Part shown: positions 51,366-62,586 of the stretch, piece after piece
Layout of the letters: every line of letters starts with the position of its first letter
How positions within the stretch are numbered: the first letter of the stretch is position 1
DNA from: Sorangium cellulosum So0157-2
GTDB taxonomy: Bacteria > Myxococcota_A > Polyangia > Polyangiales > Polyangiaceae
NCBI RefSeq assembly: GCF_000418325.1
Contig: NC_021658.1
Location: forward strand, 11,050,001-11,114,000
DNA: 64,000 nucleotides
Direction: 5' to 3'
Program-made: the position numbers and the translations under genes
The notes under the pieces: model-generated
What the model saw: the letters and a program-made list of their open reading frames with translations, nothing else
What the model was told of the DNA's origin: nothing
Database searches by the model: none

Positions 51366-52670
51366 TCACTCGTCGACGACCGCCTGGATGATCCCGTCGA
51401 AGAACTCCCCGGTCCCGACCGCGTCGAGCATCCGGCTCCACCCGATCTCGTCGAACGGGTTCGGCAAGCCGTGGTTGGTGAGCAGGATCCCGAACAGCTC
51501 GCGGCTGCGGTCGATCCACATGAAGGTCCCCGCGCCGCCCGCCTTCCCGTAAGAGCCCCTCGAGAGGCGCATCCCGCCGCTGGAGAAGCGGCGCGTCGCG
51601 AGCTCCCAGCCATAGCCCTTGGGCGTCGACAGCAGGTTGGACAGCGGGGACACATCGGTCTCCGCCGCCGAGACCTCGGGCGTCTGGTTGCTCACCATCG
51701 CCGCGGCGACCTGGCGGCTCAGGACGCGGACGCCGCCGTACCTGCCGCCGTTCAGGATCATCTGGCAGAAGACCGCCATGTCGATCGCCGTCGAGAAGAC
51801 GCCGTCGCAGCCGACGATGCCGCCGAGCGCATAATCCTGCTCGTCCTGCACCTCGCCGCGGACCACCCGGCCCCGGATCTCGGAGTAGCCCGTGGCCGCG
51901 GTCCGCGGGATCAGCGCCGCCGACGGGTTGAACGTCGTGTCGCGCATGCCGAGCGGGCCCCAGATGCGCTCCTTCGCGAAGGTGTCGAGATCCACGCCCG
52001 CGGCGACCTCGATCACCCGCCCGACGAGCCGGTAGGTGAGATCGCTGTAGAGCACCTGCGTGCCGGGCAGGTACTCGAGCGGCGACTCGGCCATTCGCCG
52101 CCAGACGCGCTCGTCGTCCGGATCCTCCAGGAACGGGGCGTCCATCGGCAGGCCGGCCGCGTACCGGAGCATGTCCCGCACGGTGATGCGGCGCTTGCCG
52201 TTGGCCGCGAACTCCGGCACGAAGTCGGCGACCCGATCGTGCAGCCGCAGGACGCCGTCCTGCACGAGGATCAGCGCCGACGTGGCCGTCGCCAGGACCT
52301 TCGTGATCGAGAGCTGATCGAACAGCGTGTCGAGCGTGACCGGCTCATGCGCGCCGCGAACCCGGGTCCCGAACGCCCGGTGCCCCACGATCCTCCCCTG
52401 CCGCGCGATCAGGGCGACCGCGCCCGGGAAGAGGCCGTCGTTCACGCGGCGCTGGATTCTCGCGAAGACGTCCTCGATGCGCTCCGAGCTCAGGCCCACG
52501 CTCTCGGGCCGCCCGGGGACGAGCCTGTCGTAGACCGGCGCATGCATCGGCGCGTGCGCCTCGGCCACGCGGGCCGACAGCACCGATGGCGCGAGCGCAG
52601 CCACCGCCGCCGTTCGGCCCAGCCCCTGGAGAAGACGCCTGCGATTCAAAGATCCATGCTCAGTGCACAT
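51366..52670 (-). CDS. Tat-exported serine hydrolase of the beta-lactamase/esterase class
   Basis: A 434-residue serine hydrolase (class C beta-lactamase/EstB fold). Residues 8-35 form a twin-arginine signal (NRRRLLQGLGRTAAVAALAP). The nucleophile motif S-x-x-K is SITK (S121, K124). The second motif is Y208-S-D (VLYSDLTY), where Y-x-N is more usual. GKAGGAGTF near residue 395 is the third-motif region. Such proteins are mostly esterases or D-aminopeptidases rather than antibiotic hydrolases. AGGAG lies six bases before the ATG. It is divergent from the FHA/sigma-54 activator gene. Confidence 0.88.
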   Translation of the reverse strand: MCTEHGSLNRRRLLQGLGRTAAVAALAPSVLSARVAEAHAPMHAPVYDRLVPGRPESVGLSSERIEDVFARIQRRVNDGLFPGAVALIARQGRIVGHRAFGTRVRGAHEPVTLDTLFDQLSITKVLATATSALILVQDGVLRLHDRVADFVPEFAANGKRRITVRDMLRYAAGLPMDAPFLEDPDDERVWRRMAESPLEYLPGTQVLYSDLTYRLVGRVIEVAAGVDLDTFAKERIWGPLGMRDTTFNPSAALIPRTAATGYSEIRGRVVRGEVQDEQDYALGGIVGCDGVFSTAIDMAVFCQMILNGGRYGGVRVLSRQVAAAMVSNQTPEVSAAETDVSPLSNLLSTPKGYGWELATRRFSSGGMRLSRGSYGKAGGAGTFMWIDRSRELFGILLTNHGLPNPFDEIGWSRMLDAVGTGEFFDGIIQAVVDE

Positions 52671-52978
52671 GATCGCTCCTGATCCGTGGGGTGGCGAACC
52701 GCGATCCGTGGGGGCCAAGCCGCGCCGCTGCAGAGGCCGCTCGGAGGCGCTCCGCGCGCTGTCGGATCGAGGTCGCCATCGCCGCTCGCAGCGGTCGCCG
52801 AGCGTGGAGCAGGACGCGTGCCGGGCGGCGAACCCAGCAATTTGCGGCGGAGGCGTCCGTTCGCTCCGGCGACCGGCGCGCGGGTCGTGCATCCGCCTGC
52901 ACGATCCGAACGATCTGCATGGATTTGCATGATTCGTGCAGATCTTCGTGCAGATCGATGCGCGGCCCCGCGTAGGAT
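52671..52978. promoter_or_regulatory. Divergent regulatory region with 12-bp tandem repeat
   Basis: The 308-bp region between the serine hydrolase and the sigma-54 activator gene contains TTCGTGCAGATC twice head to tail (52933-52944 and 52945-52956). A related inverted half, GATCTGCA, lies about 20 bases upstream. These precede the activator start at 52979 and look like operator half-sites. No gene is evident. Confidence 0.5.
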
Positions 52979-54403
52979 GTGCTCGTGGACGAAGGCTTTC
53001 CCGGCGGCGATGCGCGGGGCTCCTGCACGACCCTCCGGCTCGCGATCGTGGCGGGCAGCACGATCGCCTTCGCCCCCCTGCCGCCCCGCGGCTGCGTCGT
53101 CCTCGGCCGCGACGAGGGGTGCGACGTGCGCATCGAGGACCGCTCGGTCTCGCGCCGGCACGCCGTCCTCCACGTCGGCCCCCCGCTCCGGATCGAGGAT
53201 CTCGGGAGCGCCAACGGCACCTTCGTCGGCGAGCAGCAGCTCCCGGGGATGACGGCGCGGACCCACCGGCTGCGGCGCCTGTCGCGGGACAGCGCCGAGA
53301 TCGGCATCGGCGAGCGCTTCAACCTCGGCGCGACGACCATCGTCGTCGGCCGCGCGCCCGCGGAGGCCGCCGCGGCGCCCGACTGCTGCGCGCCCGCGGA
53401 CGTCGTGGTGCGGGCCCCGGCCATGCTGGCGCTCTACGAGCAGGCCGCCCGCGCCGCGCGGAGCCTCATCAGCGTGCTCATCCTCGGCGAGACCGGGGTG
53501 GGCAAGGAGGTGCTCGCCCGGACCCTCCACGCGCGCTCGCCGCGGGCCGGCGGCCCCTACGTCGAGCTGAACTGCGCCGCGCTGCCGCCGTCGCTCCTCG
53601 AGAGCGAGCTCTTCGGCCACGAGAAGAGCGCCTTCACGGGCGCTAGCCAGGCGCGCCCGGGGCTCCTGGAGTCGGCCCACGGCGGAACGCTCTTCCTGGA
53701 CGAGATCGGCGAGCTGCCGCTCGCCTTCCAGGCGAAGCTGCTCCGCGTCCTCGAGGACCGGAAGGTGCTCCGCATCGGAGGCCGCACGCCCCGGCGGATC
53801 GATCTCCGCTTCGTGGCGGCGACCAACCGCGATCTCGAGGCGGAGGTCGCGCGCGGCGCCTTCCGGCAGGACCTCTACTTCCGGCTGAACGGCATCTCGC
53901 TGGTCGTCCCGCCGCTGCGCGAGCGGGTCGCCGAGATCGGCCCGCTCGCCGACAGGTTCCTCGAGGAGGCGTGCCGGCAGCTGGAGCAGCGCACCGCGCC
54001 CCGCCTCTCGCCGGAGGCGCTCGCCGTCCTCGAGGCGTACTCCTGGCCGGGGAACGTGCGCGAGCTGCGCAACGTGATCGAGCGCGCGGCGGTCCTGTGC
54101 GCGGGGGATTCGGTCCAGCCCGCCGATCTGCCGCCGCACCTGACGAGCGGCGGCGCGGGCCCGCTCAGCGGCTCCGCGCCGCCGCTGAGCACACCGGCGC
54201 CGCTGAGCGCACCGGCGCCGCTGAGCGGGCCCGCGCCGCCGCTCGTCAGGTGCGGCGGCAGATCGGCGGGCTGGGCCGAATCCCCCGCGCACAGGACCGC
54301 CGCGCGCTCGATCACGTTGCGCAGCTCGCGCACGTTCCCCGGCCAGGAGTACGCCTCGAGGACGGCGAGCGCCTCCGGCGAGAGGCGGGGCGCGGTGCGC
54401 TGA
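52979..54403 (+). CDS. FHA-domain sigma-54 activator, truncated by rearrangement
   Basis: Encodes 474 residues. An FHA domain (25-100: VLGRDEGCDVRIEDRSVSRR, then LGSANGTF) binds phosphothreonine. The AAA+ sigma-54-interacting domain (140-385) has Walker A GETGVGKE (170-177), the sigma-54 loop KSAFTGA (217-222; Ser replaces the first Gly of GAFTGA), Walker B GGTLFLDEI (236-244) and the arginine finger FRQDLYFRL. The domain ends at about 385 (WPGNVRELRNVIERAAVLCA). The last 75 residues are produced by an inverted repeat and are not native. The Fis-type DNA-binding domain is found out of frame at 54720-54917, so this version cannot bind DNA normally. GTG start, moderately certain. Confidence 0.8.
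   Translation: MLVDEGFPGGDARGSCTTLRLAIVAGSTIAFAPLPPRGCVVLGRDEGCDVRIEDRSVSRRHAVLHVGPPLRIEDLGSANGTFVGEQQLPGMTARTHRLRRLSRDSAEIGIGERFNLGATTIVVGRAPAEAAAAPDCCAPADVVVRAPAMLALYEQAARAARSLISVLILGETGVGKEVLARTLHARSPRAGGPYVELNCAALPPSLLESELFGHEKSAFTGASQARPGLLESAHGGTLFLDEIGELPLAFQAKLLRVLEDRKVLRIGGRTPRRIDLRFVAATNRDLEAEVARGAFRQDLYFRLNGISLVVPPLRERVAEIGPLADRFLEEACRQLEQRTAPRLSPEALAVLEAYSWPGNVRELRNVIERAAVLCAGDSVQPADLPPHLTSGGAGPLSGSAPPLSTPAPLSAPAPLSGPAPPLVRCGGRSAGWAESPAHRTAARSITLRSSRTFPGQEYASRTASASGERRGAVR
53987..54402. repeat. 186-bp near-perfect inverted repeat with 44-bp spacer
   Basis: Left arm 53987-54172 and right arm 54217-54402 are reverse complements, with only one mismatch noticed by eye (a T/C difference in the GDSVQP codons). 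The left arm encodes the end of the AAA+ domain; the right arm reads the same protein on the reverse strand. The structure is a long potential cruciform inside a gene. It ends the reading frame at 54403. Confidence 0.95.
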
Positions 54404-54574
54404 GCCGCTCGCCGAGCTCGCCGGCCCGCTCGGCGTCGAGGCGCCCGATCAGCGGCACGGCGAGCGTGCCCCGGCCGACGTCGAGGATCGGCGCCTCCAG
54501 CCCGCCGATCTGCCGCCGCTGAGCACACCGGCGCCGCTGAGCGCACCGGCGCCGCTGAGCGGGCCCGCGCCGCC
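54178..54574. repeat. 63-bp exact direct repeat (two copies)
   Basis: The 63 bases at 54178-54240 recur identically at 54512-54574. They encode the Pro/Ala linker LSTPAPLSAPAPLSGPAPP. A 21-base stretch (54116-54136, CAGCCCGCCGATCTGCCGCC plus G) recurs at 54498-54518 just before the second copy. The material between the copies was therefore inserted or duplicated, and the ancestral gene probably joined VQPADLPP directly to LSTPAPLS. Confidence 0.9.
54403..54500 (-). pseudogene. Inverted fragment encoding the start of a STAS domain
   Basis: On the reverse strand these 98 bases read APILDVGRGTLAVPLIGRLD followed by AERAGELGERL, the first strands of an RsbR-type STAS domain (compare LVLPLVGTVDSRRSQQ in the PAS-STAS protein here). 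It lies between the inverted repeat and the second direct repeat, with no start or stop of its own. It comes from another STAS gene, most likely outside this window. Confidence 0.7.
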
Positions 54575-54917
54575 GTCGAGGGGCTCCACGCCGCCGCCGA
54601 GGGGCTCCACGCCGCCGCCGGCTCCACCGGCGCCGCCGGCCGGGGATGCCGCCCGGGCGCGCGGGGGGCCGCCGGGCGAGGGCGCCGAGGGCGCCGGGCC
54701 TCCGGCGGAGCCCCCCACGCCGACGCCGCACTCCGAGGAGATGGAGCGGCTGCGGCTCGAGATGAGGGCCGTCGATCGCCAGCGCGTCCTGGAGGCGCTC
54801 GAGCAGTCCGCCGGCAACCAGACGCGCGCCGCGAAGCTCCTCGGCATCTCGCTGCGCACGCTGATCAACCGCATCGACGCGTACGGCATCCCGCGGCCGC
54901 GCAAGCGGTCGCCCTGA
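54498..54917 (+). pseudogene. Detached Fis-type C-terminus of the sigma-54 activator
   Basis: From the second linker copy, this frame reads QPADLPPLSTPAPL, a Pro/Gly-rich linker, then EEMERLRLEMRAVDRQRVLE, ALEQSAGNQTRAAKLLGISL and RTLINRIDAYGIPRPRKRSP. The last 60 residues are a Fis-type helix-turn-helix, as in NtrC-class activators. It is in a different frame from 52979-54403 and has no start. Removal of the rearranged segment would restore an FHA-AAA-Fis protein of roughly 520 residues. Confidence 0.85.
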
Positions 54918-54921
54918 GCGC

Positions 54922-57756
<2,835 letters not shown>

Positions 57757-57971
57757 GAGGCGGAGGATGCACCGGGGTCGAGCCGCCATCAACGGTCCGG
57801 CGCCGGGGGCGCCTGGTGTGCGCCTCGCCCCCACGCCGCGGCGTCGCGAGGAGCGGAACCACGGCGGACCGAGACCCTCTGTTTCGTCTCTCGCCCGCGA
57901 CCCGGGGCGCCTCTGGCGCGCGCTCCTCCTCCGCGCGCTGTCGCGGCGGATGAGCCCGCGCGGTGTGGGGC

Positions 57972-59954
57972 TCACTCCCCGACGCGGACGCGCTTCGCCT
58001 CGCTGGGCACGCCGCGATCGTCGAGCACGAACAGGAGGTAGTTGCCTCCGGGCGCCGTGGCGCCGCTCGCCGGGGCGTGGACCTTGAGGTTGCATCTGCT
58101 GGTCCTATCGAACGACAGCTTCACGTACCGGTTGCCCCACGACCAGTTGTGCGTGACCGGATCCGTGCGAAGGATCGCCACCGAGCCCGCGCTCCTGCAC
58201 GGCGCGTCGAGCTTGACCTCGAAGCTCCTCCGGTAGGAGATCTCCTCGGGGGCCCGCTCGATGACCGGCCTCGAGCCCATGAACATGTAGGCCGGCTTGT
58301 AGACCTGCAGGACGGGGACGCCGAGCGTGTCGTCCTCCGGCGCCAGATCCACGCGGTTTCCGCCCATGGAGTAGACGCTGCCGTCCGGCGCGAGCTGCAA
58401 GGTCGAGTGATCGTGCCTCGGGACGGTGGTCTTGGCGACCGTCTCGATGTGACCCGAGTCCGGGTCGAAGAGCTGGTATTCGAGCGTGCTGACCCGCTCC
58501 CCGCCGGGGGGGCCGCCGCGGCCGCCGACGATGAGCACCCGGCCGTTCGGCAGGACGACCGCGTTGTTCTGCGTGGCCGGGCGGACGAGCTCACCCTGCC
58601 GCCTCCACCTGGGGCGCCGCTCGGAGAAGTCGATCATCTCCACGGCCGCGACGTCGTCTCCGTCCCCGGCGTCGCCGCCGAAGAGCGCGATACGCTGCGA
58701 CAGGGGCTGTCCGTCATCGTCGAGCTCGAACATCGCCGCGCTGGCGCCGCTCTCGTGGGCGAAGTCGGCCCTGTCGACGAGCCGCCAGTGCCGCTCTCCG
58801 GGCTCGCCGCGGCGCCGGTCGGCGAGCGCCGCTCGCACGTCGAGGAGGTAGGTGTTGCCGTTGTACTGGAACGGATCGTAAGGCCGGAGGTCTGTCGGGA
58901 GCGGCGGCTGGACCTCGGCGACGACGGCCACCTTCCAGTCATCCTTGTGCCGGCCCGTCTGCACGACGAAGGAGCGCGGGTACATCGGCAGGAGCTTCCT
59001 CGCGTTCTCGAGCGCGACGGTCCTGTCCGTCGCGGGATCGTAGATCTCCGGGACGACCTGCCGCACCTTGGTCGCGGGCGCCTCGTCGGGCCCGACGCTG
59101 CTATCCTGGTCGGAGCCGGACAGGAGGAGCACCTTGCCGTCCGGGAGCGTCACGGCGGTCGGATACCAGCGCTGGTACCGCATGTCGGACGGCGCGGGCG
59201 GGTCGGTGTTCCGCTCGTCGAGGGCGTTTGGATGGAGCTCCGGGAAGCGGAAGCTCGGGTCGACGTCGTAGGCCGCCTTCACCGGCGCGGCCGTCCTGTG
59301 GACCCACGTCTCGGTGAGCGGGTCGAAGATGTTGAGCTTGCGGGTCCCCTGGTTGCCCGACTTGTCGTGGCCGCCCACGACGAGCCAGCGCCCGTCCGTC
59401 AGCGTCGTGTTCCCCGCGCAGAAGAGGTTGTAGCCGAGCCCGGCCGACGATCCGCGGTCGTAGAACGCGTCGGCGTTCATGGCGAAATCGGCGTCGTCGA
59501 GCTCCCGGACGTCGTACTTGCCCCGGTTGGCGAACGCGTCCGGATGCGTGAGGTCGAAGACGAGGGTATTCTCGCGGGCGATGTCGTCCTTGATGCGGCT
59601 CAGGACGCTGCGTTCCAGGGTGTCGCTGAAGCGGAACCCGCCATAGACGATCTGCCGGAACGACTCCCTGAGCTCCCCGATGGGTTCCACGGTCGGGTCC
59701 GCCAGGTCAGTCCCCCTGTACTCGGACGGACGCATCCAGAACAGGATCTTGGGACGGCCCAGCGGATCCCAGAAGAAGCCCGCGTGGACAGCGTCCTTGT
59801 GAAACGGGATGAGCGGGCCGAGCGCGCCGGCCTCGGACGGCGCGCCGGCCTCGGACGGCGCCTCCTGGACGTCTTCGAGCCCGTCCGCACCCGCGCAGCC
59901 GCTCCCGACGCACAACAGGACACAAAGCAACGGACCTTGTTTCGACGAGGTCAT
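57972..59954 (-). CDS. Galactose-oxidase/glyoxal-oxidase-like lipoprotein, axial Tyr replaced
   Basis: A 660-residue secreted lipoprotein (lipobox VGSGC). A seven-bladed kelch propeller and a DUF1929-type C-terminal domain match copper radical oxidases. The cross-linked Cys is C179 (LFCAGNTTLTDGRWLVVGGH), its Tyr partner Y264 (RWYPTAVTLPDGKV), and His ligands H516 and H602 (THNWSWGNRYVKLSF). The axial Tyr normally found in R-x-Y-H-S is Asp here (D515 in PRHDHSTLQL). GGGGGAG lies before the ATG. Typical enzymes oxidise primary alcohols or aldehydes to yield hydrogen peroxide. The replacement may alter or abolish this. Confidence 0.85.
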   Translation of the reverse strand: MTSSKQGPLLCVLLCVGSGCAGADGLEDVQEAPSEAGAPSEAGALGPLIPFHKDAVHAGFFWDPLGRPKILFWMRPSEYRGTDLADPTVEPIGELRESFRQIVYGGFRFSDTLERSVLSRIKDDIARENTLVFDLTHPDAFANRGKYDVRELDDADFAMNADAFYDRGSSAGLGYNLFCAGNTTLTDGRWLVVGGHDKSGNQGTRKLNIFDPLTETWVHRTAAPVKAAYDVDPSFRFPELHPNALDERNTDPPAPSDMRYQRWYPTAVTLPDGKVLLLSGSDQDSSVGPDEAPATKVRQVVPEIYDPATDRTVALENARKLLPMYPRSFVVQTGRHKDDWKVAVVAEVQPPLPTDLRPYDPFQYNGNTYLLDVRAALADRRRGEPGERHWRLVDRADFAHESGASAAMFELDDDGQPLSQRIALFGGDAGDGDDVAAVEMIDFSERRPRWRRQGELVRPATQNNAVVLPNGRVLIVGGRGGPPGGERVSTLEYQLFDPDSGHIETVAKTTVPRHDHSTLQLAPDGSVYSMGGNRVDLAPEDDTLGVPVLQVYKPAYMFMGSRPVIERAPEEISYRRSFEVKLDAPCRSAGSVAILRTDPVTHNWSWGNRYVKLSFDRTSRCNLKVHAPASGATAPGGNYLLFVLDDRGVPSEAKRVRVGE

Positions 59955-60102
59955 GAGTCTCCCCCTTGAAGCGCACCATGGATAGTCGCGCGCGCTCGTA
60001 CAAAGAGGAATCGTGATGCGAAGAATCGGAGCTGCAACGCAAATGTGGTTTGCCGGGAGGTGGGCTCCGGGACAGAGGCGATCGTCGGTGACGGGCCGCG
60101 CC

Positions 60103-61137
60103 TCAGCTCTTCGGGATGCGCCACGTCGCGCCGGCGCGGAAGAAAAGCACGTCCGGGATGCTCTGCCCCTCGCCGGGGATGCCGTCGTCGTCGGCGTTCA
60201 TCGGCTCGAAGCGACGGAACAGGCTGTGGCCCGCGTGGGCGGTCAGCCACACCGTCCCGAAGGCGCGCACGCCGAGCGTCACGCCCGCGGTCGCGACCGA
60301 ATAGGCGATGTGATCGACGCACCGCTCGGGCCGCGCCACCCGCTCGTCCGGCTCGGTCGCCGGGTCGTCGGCCGGCTGGGCGGCGCAGGGCCACGCGCCC
60401 GCGACGCGCGCGTCGCGCACCGCGTAGGCGTTCCCTGCCAGGTCGGCGCGCAGGCCGAGCTCGACGCGATCCGAGAACAGGAGCTTCGCCGTCGCGAAGC
60501 CAGGGAGGAAGGCCTCGAGGCGGAAGTACGGAGTCGGTGTCCAGTCGACATAGGCGGCTGGCAGCGGGAGGAACGTGCCAAAGCTGAACGACGCGAGCGC
60601 GCCGCCGCCGAGCACGAGCTGCTCCGAGAGCGTGTGGGTCACGAGCCCGAGCGCGCTGATGCGGACGAGCCCGCCGTCGAAGCCCTCGAAGTCGCCCGCG
60701 AGCCCCGGCGCGACGCGCAGCGAGAGCGACCAGTCGCGGGGGAGGAGCTGGACGAACAGCACGGAGACATCGACGGAGTGAAAGGCCCGGAGCTGGTCGA
60801 AGCCGGGCAAGGCGTCGGCGTAGGAGATCGCCTCGACGTGGTACATCGCCCCCGGGATCAGGAACGTCTTCTCCCCGAGGGGGAGGGGCACGTTGACGCT
60901 CGCCTCGTACGACGTGACCTGCGCCCGCGTCGGGCGCGGGTCCTCGAGCGCGGCGCCCGGCATGTACTGCGCGCTCAGGTCCGCGAGATCGGGGAGCTGG
61001 GCCCACGCGGCGCCCGGCGCGAGGACCCACAGGAGCGCCGCGAGGGCGAGGAGCCGCGCGGCCCGCGCGGTCCGGCGGGGGGCGCCCCCTCGGAGCTGCG
61101 CCGCGGAGCGCGCGGCGGCGCGATCGGCGGGCCTCAT
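60103..61137 (-). CDS. Predicted outer-membrane beta-barrel protein
   Basis: A 344-residue protein with a signal peptide ending in GAAWA-QLPDL. The mature part alternates hydrophobic and polar residues in strands (VTSYEASVNVPLPLGEKTFL, WSLSLRVAPGLAGDFEGFDG, GVTLGVRAFGTVWLTAHAGH) and ends in an amphipathic strand, ATWRI. This resembles DUF6268-like barrels. Its start overlaps the stop of the upstream hydrolase by four bases (ATGA), so translation is coupled. A porin-like or adhesive role is inferred; substrate unknown. The start at 61137 is supported by the overlap rather than by a strong ribosome-binding site. Confidence 0.7.
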   Translation of the reverse strand: MRPADRAAARSAAQLRGGAPRRTARAARLLALAALLWVLAPGAAWAQLPDLADLSAQYMPGAALEDPRPTRAQVTSYEASVNVPLPLGEKTFLIPGAMYHVEAISYADALPGFDQLRAFHSVDVSVLFVQLLPRDWSLSLRVAPGLAGDFEGFDGGLVRISALGLVTHTLSEQLVLGGGALASFSFGTFLPLPAAYVDWTPTPYFRLEAFLPGFATAKLLFSDRVELGLRADLAGNAYAVRDARVAGAWPCAAQPADDPATEPDERVARPERCVDHIAYSVATAGVTLGVRAFGTVWLTAHAGHSLFRRFEPMNADDDGIPGEGQSIPDVLFFRAGATWRIPKS

Positions 61138-62486
61138 CGCGTCACCCGCTCGTCGAGCCAGTCGAAGAGCCGCGCCTGGGCCAGGAGCTGGTTGCCGCCC
61201 TGGCAATGCACCTGCGACGCCGTGCTCGCGTCGAACACCATCATGTGCTTCGGGCACGTGAGCGCGGCGTAGAGGCGCTCCGACTCGCCCGGAGATGCGT
61301 CCTCGGCGCAGCCCTCCATGATCAGCGTCTCGCAGCGGATGTCCGCGACGCCGTCGCTGTTGTCGTACTTGCCGAGCTCGTCGATGACCTGGTGCGGCGC
61401 CGAGACGCCGTGCTTCCAGGTCACGTCGTCGAAGTACCAGCGGGCGTCGGGCAGCGCGAGCGACGCGGCGTCGATGGCGCGGTCGAAGGCCGCGGGCCCG
61501 CGCCTGTGCAGCTCGAGCAGGCCGGGTATCGCGGCGAAGTGGCGCATCATCGCGTCGCGCCAGCTGAGGACGCCCGGATTGGCGACGAGGGCGCGCAGGC
61601 GGCGCTCGCGCGACGCCGCTCGAGGCGCGAGGTAACCGCCGAACGAGAGGCCCATCAGGACGATGTTACCAGTGTCGAGCCGCTCGTCGCGCTCGGCGAA
61701 GTCGAGCACGCGGCCCACGGGGACCTCCCAGTCGGGCCGGAACGGGTGCCCGTGGAGGCGCAGCGAGGCGCCCTGGCCCGGGCCGTGGAACGAGAGGACG
61801 TGGTAGCCCCGCTGGAGCGCGCCGTCGATGACCCACATCGTATCCTCGGGCCATGCGTGGAGGCCCTGCTGCAGCACGATCGCGGGCGCGCGCGCGGCGC
61901 CGGGCGCGTAATAGACGCGCCCATAGAGCACCCCGCTCTCGTAGCGGATGTCGACCTGCCGCGAGTCGTAGCCCCGCATGCGGAGCGCCCTCCCGTGCAG
62001 GTCGAGCCCCGCGATCGTCGCCTCGACGAGGCGAGGATCGGCGCGATCCGCGTAGCGCATCAGCCCCGCCCGGTAGTACGCGCCCGCGCGGAGGAAATGC
62101 GACGCCGCGCTCCGCGTATGGCCGCGGGCCTCTGCCTCCTCGCCGTAGGCGCGCACGCGCTTCGCGGTGGCGAGCCACTGCTCGAACCACGAGCGCTCGT
62201 CGCCCGGGCGGATGCGCGTCGCCGTGTCGAGCACCTCGCCGACGTCGGTCAGGCCCATCGACGAGAGGCCGAGCCAGAACACGACCTGCGCGTCCATCAC
62301 CGGCTGGCCGATGAACTTGTAGCGGTGCCAGACGCCGGCCGCCTGGCCCTGCCCGAGCGCGTCGTCGCCGTGGAACCGGGCGGACGCGACCTCCTCGTCG
62401 AGCCCACGGCGGCCCGACGCGTAGCCGAGCGCGGCCGCGCTGCCCGCGACCGCCGTGTGGGCGAGGAACCTCCGTCGAGCGATCAT
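61134..62486 (-). CDS. Alpha/beta hydrolase of the FrsA/DUF1100-like class
   Basis: A 450-residue alpha/beta hydrolase with a probable Tat signal (IARRRFLAHTAVAGSAAALG). The N-terminal cap (30-190) is helical. The core has the nucleophile in MGLSFGGY (S281), with an acid in IMEGCAEDASPG and the His in SQVHCQGGNQL. The arrangement resembles bacterial hydrolases acting on pyridine or ring-ketone substrates (for example 2,6-dihydropseudooxynicotine hydrolase). GGAGATG lies before ATG 62486. It heads an operon with the barrel protein and is divergent from a TetR regulator that probably controls it. Substrate unknown. Confidence 0.85.
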   Translation of the reverse strand: MIARRRFLAHTAVAGSAAALGYASGRRGLDEEVASARFHGDDALGQGQAAGVWHRYKFIGQPVMDAQVVFWLGLSSMGLTDVGEVLDTATRIRPGDERSWFEQWLATAKRVRAYGEEAEARGHTRSAASHFLRAGAYYRAGLMRYADRADPRLVEATIAGLDLHGRALRMRGYDSRQVDIRYESGVLYGRVYYAPGAARAPAIVLQQGLHAWPEDTMWVIDGALQRGYHVLSFHGPGQGASLRLHGHPFRPDWEVPVGRVLDFAERDERLDTGNIVLMGLSFGGYLAPRAASRERRLRALVANPGVLSWRDAMMRHFAAIPGLLELHRRGPAAFDRAIDAASLALPDARWYFDDVTWKHGVSAPHQVIDELGKYDNSDGVADIRCETLIMEGCAEDASPGESERLYAALTCPKHMMVFDASTASQVHCQGGNQLLAQARLFDWLDERVTR

Positions 62487-62522
62487 CGATGCATCTCCGG
62501 CACCTGATAAAACAAACGATTC

Positions 62523-62566
62523 AAACAGATGTTTAGATGATTGACATCCGCGCGGAGCGTTGTCAA
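62523..62566. promoter_or_regulatory. Divergent operator region of the TetR/hydrolase pair
   Basis: Contains AAACAGATGTTT (62523-62534), a palindrome with a 2-base centre, and TTGACA-N14-TGTCAA (62541-62566). The surrounding 50 bases are the A/T-richest of this end of the window. TetR regulators bind such palindromes between divergent genes, so repression of both the hydrolase operon and the regulator is likely. Confidence 0.6.
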
Positions 62567-62586
62567 GGTGTGTTTCAAACAAGCGT

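Noticed and set aside
53875..54627. Leftward open frame reading AAA+ sequence
   Set aside because: It exists only because the right arm of the inverted repeat copies the left arm; it has no start or complete domain.
62541..62569. Sigma-70 promoter starting at TTGACA
   Set aside because: No -10 hexamer at 16-18 bases; the motif is better explained as half of the palindrome.
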